This document shows positions 6,332 to 19,159 of a stretch of DNA of 64,000 bases, piece after piece; within the stretch, counting starts at the first letter, position 1; each line of letters begins with the position of its first letter. Origin of the DNA: an uncultured Bacteroidales bacterium (lineage in GTDB: Bacteria; Bacteroidota; Bacteroidia; Bacteroidales; F082). Position numbers and translations under genes: made by a program. Under the pieces are notes generated by a model that was given only the letters and a program-made list of their open reading frames with translations, ran no database searches and was not told where the DNA came from. The stretch lies in assembly GCA_905236635.1 (NCBI GenBank), contig CAJOCJ010000003.1, forward strand, positions 1-64,000, in the 5' to 3' direction.

Positions 6332-8896
6332 ATGAGAATATATAAACTAATAATTATTTGTTTGTTTGTTGCGTCTTGCCAAAGCAAAAATCATGAGGTT
6401 TCACAGTCTCTGAACGAGAATTGGAACCTCAAAACCGATACCTTATCCATTGATTTACAAGTAGATATCCCATCTGTAATCCAATCCGATCTGTACGAAA
6501 ACGGTCTCATCCCGCATCCGTATCTTGGCAAGGTGGAGCAGGACCTCCAATGGATTCCGCAACGCGAATGGGATTATTTTTTGAGATTTGATGTCGATAA
6601 AAATGTCTTTGAAAAAGATAATATCGAATTGATTTTCAATGGTTTGGACACCTATGCCGACGTCTGGCTCAACGGCGAGAAGATACTTCATTCCGACAAT
6701 ATGTTTGTCAAATATCAGAAAGAGGTGAAAAATCTTCTGAAAAAGCATGACAACGAGTTGAAAGTGCATTTCTATCCTTTTGATAAACAATGTGATAATC
6801 TCATCGAAACCTATCGCCTCCGTTTTCCGGAAAAATATGCCGTGATGCGCAAATGCGGCTACCAAAACGGCTGGGACTGGGCACCAAGATATCTAAATAT
6901 CGGCATCTGGAAAGACGTAGAACTACTCGGATGGAACGATTTTAAAGTCGAAAATGTCTCCATCCTTACCGAGAACCTTATCGGAAACGATGCCGAAATG
7001 TCAGCAAACATTAGACTTTCCACCGATAATCCTCGCGATTTGAGATTTGTTGTTTCAAAAGATGGCAACAAACTGGCAGAACAAGCAGTCTCTATAAACG
7101 GCAAAACACATGTCAAGATTCCATTCGTGGTTGAAAATGCAGACCTCTGGTGGCCCAACGGGATTTGGGAGCATACCATGACAGATTTTGTGGTCGAGTT
7201 TTTTGAAAATAACGAACTCATAGATTCTCAAAAAGTTAGGACTGGAATTCGAAAAATCGAACTCATTGAAGAGCCCGACAGCATCGGAAGTGCCATGTAT
7301 TTCAAGGCAAACGGCCGAAAAGTCTATATCAAGGGCGCCAACTATATCCCAGAGGAGATGATAGAGACTTGGATGTCTAAGGACAAGACCGTCAAACTAT
7401 TAGCTGAATGTGAGGCTGCACATTTCAACATGCTCCGGGTGTGGGGCGGCGGCATCTATCCTCCCGATTATTTTTACGACATCTGCGACAGTCTCGGCAT
7501 TATGGTATGGCAGGATTTCATGTTTGCCGGCACTACGTATCCATATTCCGACGAGTTTTTGAATAACGTCAAAGAGGAAGCAATCCAGCAAGTGATTCAT
7601 TATCAGAACCATCCGTCGCTGGCACTGTGGTGCGGCAACAACGAGGTGAGCGAGGGTTACGTCAACTGGGGCTGGCAGCAGTCGATGGGCTGGACCGACG
7701 AAGACTACGCCGAGATGAAACATGGCATGGACACTCTGTTTGTGGATATCTTCTCGCAAGTGGTTGAAAATGAAGATGGTACCCGTGACTATTGGCCGAG
7801 CTCGCCGAAAAACGGTTGGGGCAAAGCAGAAAGCCTCACCGAAGGTGACGTCCATTATTGGGGCGTGTGGTGGGGCGAGCTGCCATACGAGGCTTACCTC
7901 GAGAAAGTGGGCCGTTTCAATAGCGAATTCGGCTATCAGGCATATCCGGATCTGTCAACACTGCTTGCCATCTCGCCCGACCTGGACGACGATGTGATCC
8001 AAGCACATCAGAAACACAACAGGGGAGAGGCGCTGATACAGAAACATATTGGCCGTTACGTCATTTCGACTGAAGCGAAGCGTAATGGAAAAATCTCAAA
8101 TGAATCAGATGAGATTTCTCGACAAGCTCGAAATGACGTGTACTGGAGTCAATTATCCCAAGCCTATGGCATCGGCCTTGCCATAGAAGCCCAGCGCGCC
8201 GCAAAACCTCGCTCCATGGGCACACTCTACTGGCAACTGAACGACGCTTGGCCTGTAATCTCTTGGTCATCAATAGATTACTATGGAAATAAGAAGGCGT
8301 TGCATTGGAAACTCAAGGAACTCTACGACGATATATTAATAGGTGCTATCCCAACCACCGACGGCAACTTCACCGTTTACGCCAACAGCGACTATTTCGA
8401 GCCTGTCGACGCCACCTTGGAGCTCAACGTTTGCGATTTTGACGGAAATGTCTTGAAATCTTATTCCGAAAAGGTGTTTATTCCGGAAAACGGCTGCATA
8501 CATCTGCCACTCGACGTGAACGATTTTGTTAAAGAATTTGACAAAACTTCAATTTATATCAAGATGCAACTTCTTGATAATCAAGATAATTCTGTATATG
8601 CCGAGAGGCTTCAATATCTCGTTTATCCGAAAGATTTGAAACTCAAACCCATTGATTTACAGCCAGTTATAGAAGTGAATAAACTTGGTTATGGAGCCAT
8701 AACATTCAATTCCACCACCTTGGTAAAAGACGTTTATTTGGAGTTTCCAGAAAACACGAAAATCTCTGAACTATCCGACAATTTCTTCGACATTGAACCG
8801 AACAAGCCTAAATATGTGACATTTAAAATGGATTATAACAAAAATGCGAGCCCCATAATACCAGAAATTAAAGTATTGACACTCAATAATATATAG
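6332..8896 (+). CDS. GH2-family beta-mannosidase lipoprotein
   Basis: Exo-acting glycoside hydrolase, most like beta-mannosidases (GH2), 854 residues. The signal peptide ends with a lipobox (FVASC), so it is a lipoprotein of the cell envelope. Order: sugar-binding beta-sandwich, Ig-like domain, TIM barrel, C-terminal sandwich. The acid/base is Glu438 in WCGNNE and the nucleophile Glu532 in NSEFG; KPRSMGTLYWQLND is the conserved region after the active site. Residues about 576-602 (VISTEAKRNGKISNES...) are encoded by an 82-bp palindromic repeat that has landed in frame in a surface loop, replacing the usual short linker before the YWSQLSQA helix. Five bases separate it from an O-acyltransferase gene, suggesting one operon acting on a decorated glycan. 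No polysaccharide-utilisation SusC/D pair is nearby. Confidence 0.9.
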   Translation: MRIYKLIIICLFVASCQSKNHEVSQSLNENWNLKTDTLSIDLQVDIPSVIQSDLYENGLIPHPYLGKVEQDLQWIPQREWDYFLRFDVDKNVFEKDNIELIFNGLDTYADVWLNGEKILHSDNMFVKYQKEVKNLLKKHDNELKVHFYPFDKQCDNLIETYRLRFPEKYAVMRKCGYQNGWDWAPRYLNIGIWKDVELLGWNDFKVENVSILTENLIGNDAEMSANIRLSTDNPRDLRFVVSKDGNKLAEQAVSINGKTHVKIPFVVENADLWWPNGIWEHTMTDFVVEFFENNELIDSQKVRTGIRKIELIEEPDSIGSAMYFKANGRKVYIKGANYIPEEMIETWMSKDKTVKLLAECEAAHFNMLRVWGGGIYPPDYFYDICDSLGIMVWQDFMFAGTTYPYSDEFLNNVKEEAIQQVIHYQNHPSLALWCGNNEVSEGYVNWGWQQSMGWTDEDYAEMKHGMDTLFVDIFSQVVENEDGTRDYWPSSPKNGWGKAESLTEGDVHYWGVWWGELPYEAYLEKVGRFNSEFGYQAYPDLSTLLAISPDLDDDVIQAHQKHNRGEALIQKHIGRYVISTEAKRNGKISNESDEISRQARNDVYWSQLSQAYGIGLAIEAQRAAKPRSMGTLYWQLNDAWPVISWSSIDYYGNKKALHWKLKELYDDILIGAIPTTDGNFTVYANSDYFEPVDATLELNVCDFDGNVLKSYSEKVFIPENGCIHLPLDVNDFVKEFDKTSIYIKMQLLDNQDNSVYAERLQYLVYPKDLKLKPIDLQPVIEVNKLGYGAITFNSTTLVKDVYLEFPENTKISELSDNFFDIEPNKPKYVTFKMDYNKNASPIIPEIKVLTLNNI
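8058..8139. repeat. GTCATTTCGA palindromic repeat, copy 2, inside the beta-mannosidase gene
   Basis: The element has a perfect 12-bp terminal inverted repeat, ACGTCATTTCGA at the left and TCGAAATGACGT at the right, and an inner pair AAATCTCA / TGAGATTT. It keeps the reading frame open and supplies about 27 residues. Copies related in sequence follow metK (2381-2467) and the ATP-grasp gene (19091-19130). Confidence 0.85.
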
Positions 8897-8901
8897 TAGA
8901 A

Positions 8902-10344
8902 ATGTTGTTTCAGTCCATAGAGTTTTTGATATTTCTGCCAATAGTTTTTCTGCTCTATTGGTTCGTTTTCAAGCGATTGAAATACCAAAATATGCTTGTG
9001 CTTGTCGCAAGCTATATCTTCTATGGATGGTGGAACTGGCGTTTTCTGATTCTCATCGCAATCACCAGTGGTTTCAGCTACTGGAGCGGCATTTTAATTA
9101 AAAAATATGAAACAAAGCCTAATAAAGCAAAATGGATTAGCGCAGGTAATATCATACTTAACTTATTGATACTCTGTGTGTTTAAATATTTCAATTTCTT
9201 TGCGGAAAGTTTTGTACAGCTGTTCAACGCCTTAGGTATGCATCTCGACTGGGCCTCGGTTTCTATCATCCTGCCAGTGGGCATAAGTTTTTACACCTTC
9301 CAGGCATTGAGTTACACCATCGACGTTTACCGAAAAAAGATTGAGCCAACCCACGACGCCATTGCGTTTTTCGCTTACATTAGTTTCTTCCCGCAACTCG
9401 TGGCAGGTCCTATCGAACGCTCAACCAACCTCCTTCCGCAGTTTCAGAAAGAACGCAATTTCAACTGCGAAAATGGTGTAAGTGGATTGCGCCAGATGCT
9501 ATGGGGATTCTTCAAAAAGATAGTGATTGCTGACCAATGCGCGAAATATGTTGACGTGGTCTTCGCCGACTACGCCGCTCAAAACGGAAGCACACTGCTC
9601 CTCGCCGTATTTCTTTTCTCGATACAGATCTACGCTGATTTTTCGGGTTATTCCGATATAGCCATAGGTACTGCTAAGTTGTTCGGTATCAGACTGATGC
9701 GCAACTTCGACAACCCGTATTTCAGTCGCGACATAGCCGAGTTCTGGAGGAGATGGCACATCTCGCTCACCACCTGGTTTCGCGATTATGTCTACATCCC
9801 TCTTGGAGGCAGTCGAGTGTCGAAAGCGAAAATTGTCCGTAACACATTCATTATCTTTTTGTTAAGCGGTTTTTGGCATGGCGCCAACTGGACCTTCATC
9901 GCATGGGGTGCCTATCACGCAATATTATTTCTGCCGCTGATATTACTCGGGAAGAACCGTAAGTATTTAACAAACATCGCTGAAAATCAATGGGTTCCAA
10001 ATGTGAGAGAACTGCTTCAGATGCTTTTGACGTTTGTTTTAGTGGCCTTTGGCTGGATTTTCTTCCGCTCTGCAACGATTGGCGACGCATTTTTGTTTAT
10101 CTCGACCATATTCAATTCGTCAATAATAGGTCCTATTATGCTTGTTAATGGGATGAATATCAATATATTACTGATTTTTATTCTAATTATGGCATTTTTG
10201 GAATGGTTTAATCGTAATGGCGATTTCGGCTTTGATATTGTGAAATGGAATGTCGTTTTCCGTCATCTGTTTTATTACGCATTGCTTTTTTTAATTTTAT
10301 TATATATCGCTGAAAATGAATCGTTTATATATTTCCAATTTTAA
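8902..10344 (+). CDS. MBOAT-family O-acyltransferase (AlgI-like)
   Basis: Polytopic inner-membrane protein of 480 residues with about ten hydrophobic segments. MBOAT/AlgI hallmarks: DFSGYSDIAIG near 246-256, the conserved WRRWHISLTTWFRDYVYIPLGG at about 282-303 (His286), and the catalytic His326 in GFWHGANW. Members move acyl groups, usually acetyl, across the membrane to a polysaccharide, teichoic acid or similar acceptor, working with a periplasmic SGNH partner. The very next gene, three bases downstream, is such a partner, so the pair is probably an envelope-glycan O-acetylation module. The beta-mannosidase upstream is in the same run, but the acceptor cannot be read from the sequence. Confidence 0.92.
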   Translation: MLFQSIEFLIFLPIVFLLYWFVFKRLKYQNMLVLVASYIFYGWWNWRFLILIAITSGFSYWSGILIKKYETKPNKAKWISAGNIILNLLILCVFKYFNFFAESFVQLFNALGMHLDWASVSIILPVGISFYTFQALSYTIDVYRKKIEPTHDAIAFFAYISFFPQLVAGPIERSTNLLPQFQKERNFNCENGVSGLRQMLWGFFKKIVIADQCAKYVDVVFADYAAQNGSTLLLAVFLFSIQIYADFSGYSDIAIGTAKLFGIRLMRNFDNPYFSRDIAEFWRRWHISLTTWFRDYVYIPLGGSRVSKAKIVRNTFIIFLLSGFWHGANWTFIAWGAYHAILFLPLILLGKNRKYLTNIAENQWVPNVRELLQMLLTFVLVAFGWIFFRSATIGDAFLFISTIFNSSIIGPIMLVNGMNINILLIFILIMAFLEWFNRNGDFGFDIVKWNVVFRHLFYYALLFLILLYIAENESFIYFQF

Positions 10345-10347
10345 GAA

Positions 10348-11361
10348 ATGAAGAGGTTTATTAAGAAATTGTCGGTCTTTTGCATCCCGCTGCTGGTTTT
10401 GGTGGCTTGGTACGTTTATGTGATGGCAAACATGACTGGCGACCTCGGAAATCTCGGAATGATTCCTTTCGGTTGTTATGATGTGGGCGAAAAACCTGGT
10501 TTTATTGAATATTACGACGCTTTTTCTATTGAAGAAGCACAAAATGCCGATATTGTTGTGCTTGGCGACTCGTTTACCAACAGAAATGTCGACAGTTATA
10601 TGAATTATCTGGGGTATGCTCTCGGCAAAAAAGTCTGCCATCTGTATATCGCTAATCGGGAAACTAATATTTGCGCTGTAGCTAATAAGCTGATTGACAA
10701 TGAATTACTGCCAAATTGTAAGGTTTTTATTCTCGAATCCGCTGAACGCACCGCTGTTATGCGCCTCAGCAATTGTTTTAATGATGCTAAAATCACTTTT
10801 AAAGAACGTAGTGAGGATTCCCCTAACAGATTTAATGTATCTAAATATTTGAACCTCAATAAATTAAGTTCGTTGATAAAGTTAAAATTGAATATTGATA
10901 ATCCTGTTAAGAAACTACAACTTGACGGTGACTTTTTTACGAACAGATACTCTGATAAGCTTTATTTTTATGTTTCAAAAACGGATGATGATGGCGATTT
11001 GTGGTATCGTAAGTATAATGCGCAAGATTATGCTAAAGCTAAGTCTAACCTATTGAAACTAAGAGATAAAGCTGTTGCAAATGGTATCGATTTCTATTTT
11101 TTGATGCCTTCCGACAAGTTTGACATGTATTATGATCATATAATTGACAATCCTTATCCTGAAAATCCAGTTTTTGACTGTTTTTCAGATATTGACACCA
11201 CATGGTATCTCTCTGGTAAACAAATACTTATGCCTTATTTGAGAGATGGTGTAAAGGATATTTACATGGTTAATGACACGCATTGGTCGCGTATTTCCGC
11301 CAAGATAATAGGGGAGCGGCTGGCTCGTTTAATCGAGCTTAAGCACGGCGAGGAACGCTGA
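10348..11361 (+). CDS. AlgX/AlgJ-like SGNH acetyltransferase partner
   Basis: Periplasmic protein with an N-terminal signal anchor (hydrophobic segment about 9-27). [10 protein letters not shown] places the SGNH nucleophile at Ser75, and NDTHWS near residue 310 carries the Asp-His pair, the arrangement in AlgX/AlgJ and DltD-type partners of MBOAT acyltransferases. The protein is 337 residues, similar to AlgJ-like proteins without extra carbohydrate modules. Its likely role is to take the acyl group from the MBOAT protein encoded just upstream and pass it to a glycan. Its last 33 bases overlap the 3' end of lepA on the opposite strand. AT content is higher than in the neighbouring lepA gene. 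Confidence 0.8.
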   Translation: MKRFIKKLSVFCIPLLVLVAWYVYVMANMTGDLGNLGMIPFGCYDVGEKPGFIEYYDAFSIEEAQNADIVVLGDSFTNRNVDSYMNYLGYALGKKVCHLYIANRETNICAVANKLIDNELLPNCKVFILESAERTAVMRLSNCFNDAKITFKERSEDSPNRFNVSKYLNLNKLSSLIKLKLNIDNPVKKLQLDGDFFTNRYSDKLYFYVSKTDDDGDLWYRKYNAQDYAKAKSNLLKLRDKAVANGIDFYFLMPSDKFDMYYDHIIDNPYPENPVFDCFSDIDTTWYLSGKQILMPYLRDGVKDIYMVNDTHWSRISAKIIGERLARLIELKHGEER

Positions 11362-13116
11362 TTGAGGCACCTCGACGTTGCCGATCTGACGCATACGTTT
11401 CTTTCCTTCTTTCTGTTTCTCAAGGAGCTTGCGCTTACGCGAGATATCGCCGCCGTAGCACTTCGCTGTGACGTCTTTTCGTACCTGGCGAACGGTCTCT
11501 CTTGCGATGATCTTCGCTCCAATGGCTGCCTGTATGGCGATGTCGAACTGCTGACGTGGTATCAACTCCTTTAGTTTCTCGCACATGCGTCGTCCGAAAG
11601 AGTAGGCGTGGTCAACGAAAATAAGGGTTGAAAGCGCATCGACAGTGTCGCCGTTGAGCATGATGTCGAGTTTCACCAGCTTCGATGGCTTGTAGCCGCA
11701 GATATGATAGTCGAAAGAGGCATAACCTCTTGATATTGACTTCAGTTTGTCGTAGAAATCGAACACGATCTCGCTCAATGGCATCTCGAAGGTGAGTTCC
11801 ACACGGTCGGTGGTGAGATACACCTGGTTTTTCAAGATGCCTCGTCTCTCGATGCAAAGCGTCATGATGGAACCTACGTACTCGTTTTGCGAGATGATCT
11901 GTGCCATGATATAAGGCTCGTCGATGTGGTCGAGCTTGGTGGCCTCCGGCATGCCGCTAGGGTTATGCACATCCACTACGCTGCCATCGGTGAGATATGC
12001 CTTGAACGACACGTTAGGCACCGTGGTGATGACGTCCATATTGAACTCTCTGTCGAGACGTTCCTGGATGATCTCCATGTGCAGCAATCCCAAGAAACCA
12101 CAACGGAATCCGAAGCCCAGCGCCGCCGACGATTCCGGCTCCCATACCAACGAGGCGTCGTTCAGTTGCAGCTTCTCCAACGAGCTCCTGAGTTCTTCGT
12201 AGTCATCGGCATCTACAGGATAAACGCCAGCAAACACCATCGGCTTCACGTTCTCGAAGCCAGCGATGGGCTTGTCACAAGGGTTGTCGACAGAGGTTAT
12301 AGTGTCGCCGACTTTCACCTCTTTCGAGGTCTTGATGCCGGAAATGATATAGCCCACGTTGCCCGCCGACAGCTCTTTCTTAGGCACCTGCTTCATCTGA
12401 AGCACGCCGATCTCGTCGGCGTCGTATTCCATGCCGGTATTGAAAAACTTGACGTTTTCGCCAGTCTTAATAGTTCCGTTCATGATACGGAAATAGGCTA
12501 TGATGCCTCTGAATGAGTTGAAGACAGAGTCGAAAATCAAGGCTTGAAGTGGTGCCTCGGGGTCGCCTTTCGGTGCAGGGATGCGCTTGACGATGGCCTC
12601 CAAAATCTCCGGAACGCCTTCTCCTGTGCGTGCCGAGCAGCGTAAAATATCTTCACGCGGACAGCCTAAGAGATCCACAATCTGGTCCTCCACCTTCTCG
12701 GGCTGCGCGCTTTCCATGTCGATTTTATTCAAAACAGGGATGACCTCCAAGTCGTGGTCGATGGCCATATAAAGGTTACTAATCGTCTGAGCCTGAATGC
12801 CTTGCGACGCGTCAACGACCAGCAAGGCGCCTTCGCATGCCGCTATCGAACGTGAGACCTCATACGAAAAGTCGACGTGACCGGGGGTGTCGATAAGATT
12901 CAGGGTATAGACCTCTCCCTCATGCTCGTATTTCATCTGGATGGCATGGCTCTTGATGGTGATGCCACGCTCGCGCTCAAGGTCCATATCGTCCAAAACC
13001 TGATCCACTAACTCTTTCTTGGTCAAAGTGTTAGTGAGCTCGATGAGTCTGTCGGCCAAAGTGCTTTTTCCATGGTCGATATGAGCTATAATACAGAAAT
13101 TTCGAATCTTATCCAT
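11329..13116 (-). CDS. lepA: Elongation factor 4 (LepA)
   Basis: Ribosome-associated GTPase that back-translocates or remodels stalled ribosomes. [13 protein letters not shown] is the P-loop, [12 protein letters not shown] the switch I region, [15 protein letters not shown] the G3 motif and [11 protein letters not shown] the G4 motif. Domains II, III and V follow, and the C-terminal LepA-specific domain ends [16 protein letters not shown]. Starting at the internal ATG (MDKIRNFCI) gives 595 residues, the normal length; the track's MFFMDK start adds three residues. A perfect minus-strand -7 box lies about 20 bases upstream. The gene converges on, and overlaps by 33 bases, the AlgX-like gene. 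Confidence 0.97.
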   Translation of the reverse strand: MDKIRNFCIIAHIDHGKSTLADRLIELTNTLTKKELVDQVLDDMDLERERGITIKSHAIQMKYEHEGEVYTLNLIDTPGHVDFSYEVSRSIAACEGALLVVDASQGIQAQTISNLYMAIDHDLEVIPVLNKIDMESAQPEKVEDQIVDLLGCPREDILRCSARTGEGVPEILEAIVKRIPAPKGDPEAPLQALIFDSVFNSFRGIIAYFRIMNGTIKTGENVKFFNTGMEYDADEIGVLQMKQVPKKELSAGNVGYIISGIKTSKEVKVGDTITSVDNPCDKPIAGFENVKPMVFAGVYPVDADDYEELRSSLEKLQLNDASLVWEPESSAALGFGFRCGFLGLLHMEIIQERLDREFNMDVITTVPNVSFKAYLTDGSVVDVHNPSGMPEATKLDHIDEPYIMAQIISQNEYVGSIMTLCIERRGILKNQVYLTTDRVELTFEMPLSEIVFDFYDKLKSISRGYASFDYHICGYKPSKLVKLDIMLNGDTVDALSTLIFVDHAYSFGRRMCEKLKELIPRQQFDIAIQAAIGAKIIARETVRQVRKDVTAKCYGGDISRKRKLLEKQKEGKKRMRQIGNVEVPQSAFLAVLKLD

Positions 13117-13134
13117 AAAAAACAATTAATCTTG

Positions 13135-13142
13135 CAAAGATA
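13135..13142 (-). promoter_or_regulatory. -7 box of lepA
   Basis: Minus strand TATCTTTG, a perfect TAnnTTTG, 18 bases before the MDKIRNF start. Confidence 0.6.
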
Positions 13143-13200
13143 CTAAAAATCTTAATATTCCACCTAAATTTTATTTTTAAAAAAAATTCTTGAATATTGC

Positions 13201-13231
13201 TTGTTTTATTAAAAAATAGTGTCTAACTTTG
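13201..13231 (+). promoter_or_regulatory. -33/-7 promoter of gapA-rel
   Basis: TTG at 13201-13203 (preceded by C, so CTTG) is followed after 20 bases by TAACTTTG at 13224-13231. This is the spacing of Bacteroidetes sigma-ABfr promoters. It should drive gapA and, through the overlap, the rel gene. Confidence 0.6.
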
Positions 13232-13261
13232 CAAAACAATTAAAACATGAAATTTTATTAA

Positions 13262-14301
<1,040 letters not shown>

Positions 14302-14302
<1 letters not shown>

Positions 14303-16521
14303 TGACTCTACCCGATACATATACGCAGGACGAAAAGATTGAACTCGAACGGCAGTTCAACGAGCTCCTACAGTGTTGGAAATCAAGGAAAAACGAGCAG
14401 GATGTGGCTCTGGTGACAGAGGCATTCCTGCTCGCTGCCAATGCTCATAAAGATGCCCGCCGCCGCTCGGGAGAGCCATATATGTATCACCCCCTCGCCG
14501 TGGCTACCATCATAGCAGGCGAGATGGGAATGGGACGCACCTCCATCATCTGCGCACTCTTACATGACGTGGTGGAGGATACCGATTATACCCTGGAATA
14601 TATCAGCGAGCATTTCGGCGAGAAGGTGGCGAAGATAGTAGATGGCGTCACCAAACTCACCAACGAGGACTTCAACGATGAGAAGGCGAGGAGCATGCAG
14701 GCCGAGACATTCCGTAAGGTCATCATGAGCATGTCGTACGACATCCGTGTCATACTTGTGAAACTCGCCGACCGACTGCATAACATGCGCACCCTCAGCG
14801 CGATGCCTCACCACAAACAGCTCAAGATAGCATCCGAGACGACGCAGATTTACGCCCCGATAGCCTACCGACTCGGTCTTTACAAAGTGAAAATAGAGCT
14901 CGACGACCTCTGTCTGAAGTATATCAACCCTGCCGTTTTCGACTCGGTGCAGAAACAGCTCTGTGAGGTTAGAGAGAAGAAACTTAATGAGTTGGAGGAG
15001 TTCCTTGCACCAGTCAAGGCGGAGCTGGAACAACGTGGCATCAAGGTGAGGACCATGGCCATCGAGCGTAACGTGAGCTCGGTATGGGAGCGTATGGTGA
15101 AGTTCGGCATGTCACTAGAAGAAGTTTACGACGTATATGTCGCCCGTATCATCATCGACTGCCCCAAGGTGGAGGATGAGAAGGTACAATGCTGGGAGAC
15201 ATTCGCCGTGTTCACCAAGTATTACTATCCCGACAATAAAAAGATGCGCGACTGGGTGTCGTTCCCAAAGACCAACGGTTATTCGTCGATACATGCCGTG
15301 TTTATGAACAAACAGGGCAACTGGGTGGAGACACAGATACGCACCGAGCGCATGGACGAGATAGCGGAGAACGGATTTGCCGCTTATTGGAAATACCGCG
15401 ACCAGAACTCCACCGCCGAGTCGGGCCTCGACCTCTGGATGAAGGTTGTCAAGGACCTGGTACAGCAAGCCGACGAGAACCAGGCGACGGCGATAGAGTT
15501 TATCGACAGCTTCAAGCTCGACCTCTTCAACGACGAGATCTTCGTATTCACACCAAATGGCGACAAGATAACATTGCCGAAAGGCTCCACGGTGCTTGAC
15601 TTCGCATATAATATCCATAGCGACCTCGGCAATCATTGCGTGGGAGCTAATATCAACAAAAAGCTGTCGCCTATACACACCGAGCTGAAGATGGGCGACC
15701 AGGTGGAGGTCATCACTTCTGAACACCAGGAGCCACAGGAGAAATGGTTTGACTACCTCGCCACCTCGAGCGCCAAGAGCCGTCTCAAAAACGGAATCAA
15801 AGAATTCCGTAAGGTATTCAAAGAAAAAGGCAAGGCGATGCTGAGGGAGTTCTTCGAGCATGCCCATGTCGACTTCAGCAAACAGAACCGAAACAAACTG
15901 GCGGAGAGCTTTAACCTGGCTAACCGCAACGACCTTTACTATTATGTGGCTATAAATAAGATTGGCCAACAGGAGGTGGAGAACATCCTCAAGAAAAACG
16001 ACGCCAGCTGGTCGGATTATCTTGTAAAATATCTCACTTTAGGTTTCGTCAGACCATCGTCGAAGAAAAACGAAGAAAAGACTGGCGATGTCGACGTCTC
16101 AGGATACGTCATCTCTACATGCTGTAACCCTATCCCAGGCGATGATGTGGTGGCGATAAGCCTTCCGGGAGAGCCTGTCCAGATTCATCATCCCGAGTGT
16201 CCGGAGGCCCAGAAACTCATGTCGCGCTATGGCGAGAGCATCGTCAAGGCGAGATGGCAGTTTGGTGAAGAGTTTGCGTTCCTTGCAACGCTTAAAGTGT
16301 TGGCAGTCAATAAGATGGGATTTGGAGCTATGCTGTTTGACATTATCACAAACCAAGAAAAACTCGACATGCAGGCCATGGAGATGAAGATTGAAGGCGG
16401 CATGGTTGTCGCCATCGTCTCGGTGTATGTCAACAACCTGAAAACCCTTGAGAATCTTATCGAAAAGATTAAGAAACTCGACCTCGTGAAGAAAGTCGAA
16501 AGAGTAGGGAAGAAATCGTAA
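14302..16521 (+). CDS. Bifunctional (p)ppGpp synthetase/hydrolase (RelA/SpoT)
   Basis: Stringent-response enzyme that makes and degrades (p)ppGpp. An HD hydrolase domain is intact (HPLAVATII, ALLHDVVEDTDY with the HD pair near 88-89, LVKLADRLHNMRTL). The synthetase domain follows with PKTNGYSSIHAVF and QIRTERMDEIAENGFAAYWKY. A TGS domain begins EIFVFTPNGDKITLPKGSTVLDFAY, and a zinc-finger region (STCCNPIPGDDVV) and an ACT domain close the protein. Both catalytic halves look complete, so it is bifunctional. The track uses a TTG at 14299; the ATG at 14302, overlapping the gapA stop by one base, is the better start (739 residues). The symbol rel or spoT would be equally fair. Confidence 0.95.
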
Positions 16522-16563
16522 AATTTTTTTGTGAAAATTGTATTTTTGAGTTCAAATTTTTCG

Positions 16564-16571
16564 TATATTTG
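16564..16571 (+). promoter_or_regulatory. -7 box of purA
   Basis: TATATTTG matches TAnnTTTG. The remaining ~85 bases before purA hold a perfect ATAAATC-TTT-GATTTAT palindrome and TCTTTAAA repeats, all AT-rich. Confidence 0.5.
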
Positions 16572-16634
16572 AACCGTATTTTGTTTTGTATAAACAAATT
16601 ATAAATCTTTGATTTATAAATCATTAAATTTTGA

Positions 16635-17935
<1,301 letters not shown>

Positions 17936-17936
<1 letters not shown>

Positions 17937-19087
17937 TGATAATCCTAGAAAAACCATACGTCTCCGCTCCGTTAGTCGAGTATCTGGAGAAATCACAAAT
18001 AGCAGTTTTGAGAAACGAGATGTCGGAGCTTCTTGTGAAGAAGGGGCATCAACTTAACCTCGTGAACGACAACGAGTTCGTCGAAGGATATAAGAAAAGC
18101 GGCAAACTCTACGCTGTGTCGGAAAATGCACTCGTGTGGCTCTATCCACATCTCGAAGGAACCGAGCTTATTGAGAAGGTTAAGATAGTGAAAGACAAAG
18201 CCGAATTCCGTAAGATCTGCGCCAAGATTTTTCCTGACTTCTATTATAAAGAGGTGGAAATGAACGAGTTGCGCAGTCTGGACCCCGACAAACTGCCGCT
18301 TCCTCTAGTAATAAAACCGGCAGTGGGATTCCTCAGCGTGGGCGTGTATATCGTCCGCAACAAAGAGGAATGGAACAACGCCCTCGACGACATCGACCGT
18401 AACTTCGCAAAACAGTGTGCAGTGTTCCCGGAAACGGTGGTGAAGAGCGGAAAGTTCGTGCTTGAAGACTTCATCCAAGGCGAGGAATATGCCGTTGATG
18501 CTTATTATGACAAAGATGGTAGGCCAAACATTATCAATATCTTCCATCATATCTTCAAGAGCGAGACCGACGTAAGCGACAGGCTTTACTGCATGAGCAA
18601 GGAGATCTTTGAGAAGAACTATGGGCCGTTTAACCAATTCCTCATCGACCTGAATGGCGTGCTTAACCTCCGTAACTTCCCGATGCACATAGAGTTTCGT
18701 GTCGACAAAAACACAGGCAAGGCTATCCCGATTGAGATTAACCCGCTGCGTTTTGCAGGAATGTGTCTTAACGATTTGACACGTCATACCTGCGGACTGC
18801 TGCCTGTACAGGCCTATTTCGAGGGCATCCATCCCGACTATGACACTATGTGGAACGGTATCGAAGACGATGTGTTCAGCTTTGTGGTGCTCGACAAGCC
18901 ATACGAGACAAAGAAAGCCTTCAATTTTGAGAAGGTCAAGAAACATTGGCATGGCGTCGTTGAGACACGCAACATCATGAATCCTGACATGAGCGTGTGG
19001 GGATTCCTGTTCGTGAAGACCGATAAAGACCATCGCAACGAACTGAACGAAATTCTGAATTCAGATCTTACCGAGTTTATTATATAG
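17936..19087 (+). CDS. ATP-grasp domain protein of unknown substrate
   Basis: The 383-residue protein has an ATP-grasp core: PLPLVIKPAVGFLSVGVYIV is the first ATP-binding lysine strand and glycine loop, FVLEDFIQGEEYAVDAYY the second, and HIEFRVDKNTGKAIPIEINPLRFAG the metal-binding acidic/Asn motif. Such enzymes join a carboxylate, activated as acyl-phosphate, to an amine or thiol. The substrate is not evident. Translational coupling to purA suggests co-expression with purine synthesis, but it is not one of the standard purine ATP-grasp enzymes (PurD, PurK, PurT), whose motifs differ. A half copy of the GTCATTTCGA repeat begins three bases after its stop codon. Confidence 0.75.
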
Positions 19088-19090
19088 TTC

Positions 19091-19130
19091 GTCATTTCGA
19101 GTGAAACGAAGTGGAGTCGAGAAATCCTCC
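19091..19130. repeat. GTCATTTCGA repeat, copy 3 (half element)
   Basis: GTCATTTCGAGTGAAACGAAGTGGAGTCGAGAAATC matches the left half of the family (GTCATTTCGA...GAAGCG...GGAGAAATCTC), but the right inverted half is missing. It directly follows a stop codon, as copy 1 does. Confidence 0.65.
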
Positions 19131-19159
19131 ATCACCATAATCCAACATATAATAAGGTT

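Noticed and set aside
15115-15969. 284-codon minus-strand ORF within rel
   Set aside because: It is a shadow of the RelA/SpoT coding frame with no recognisable motif.
18305-19033. 242-codon minus-strand ORF within the ATP-grasp gene
   Set aside because: The plus-strand ATP-grasp motifs are clear; this frame is its antisense shadow.
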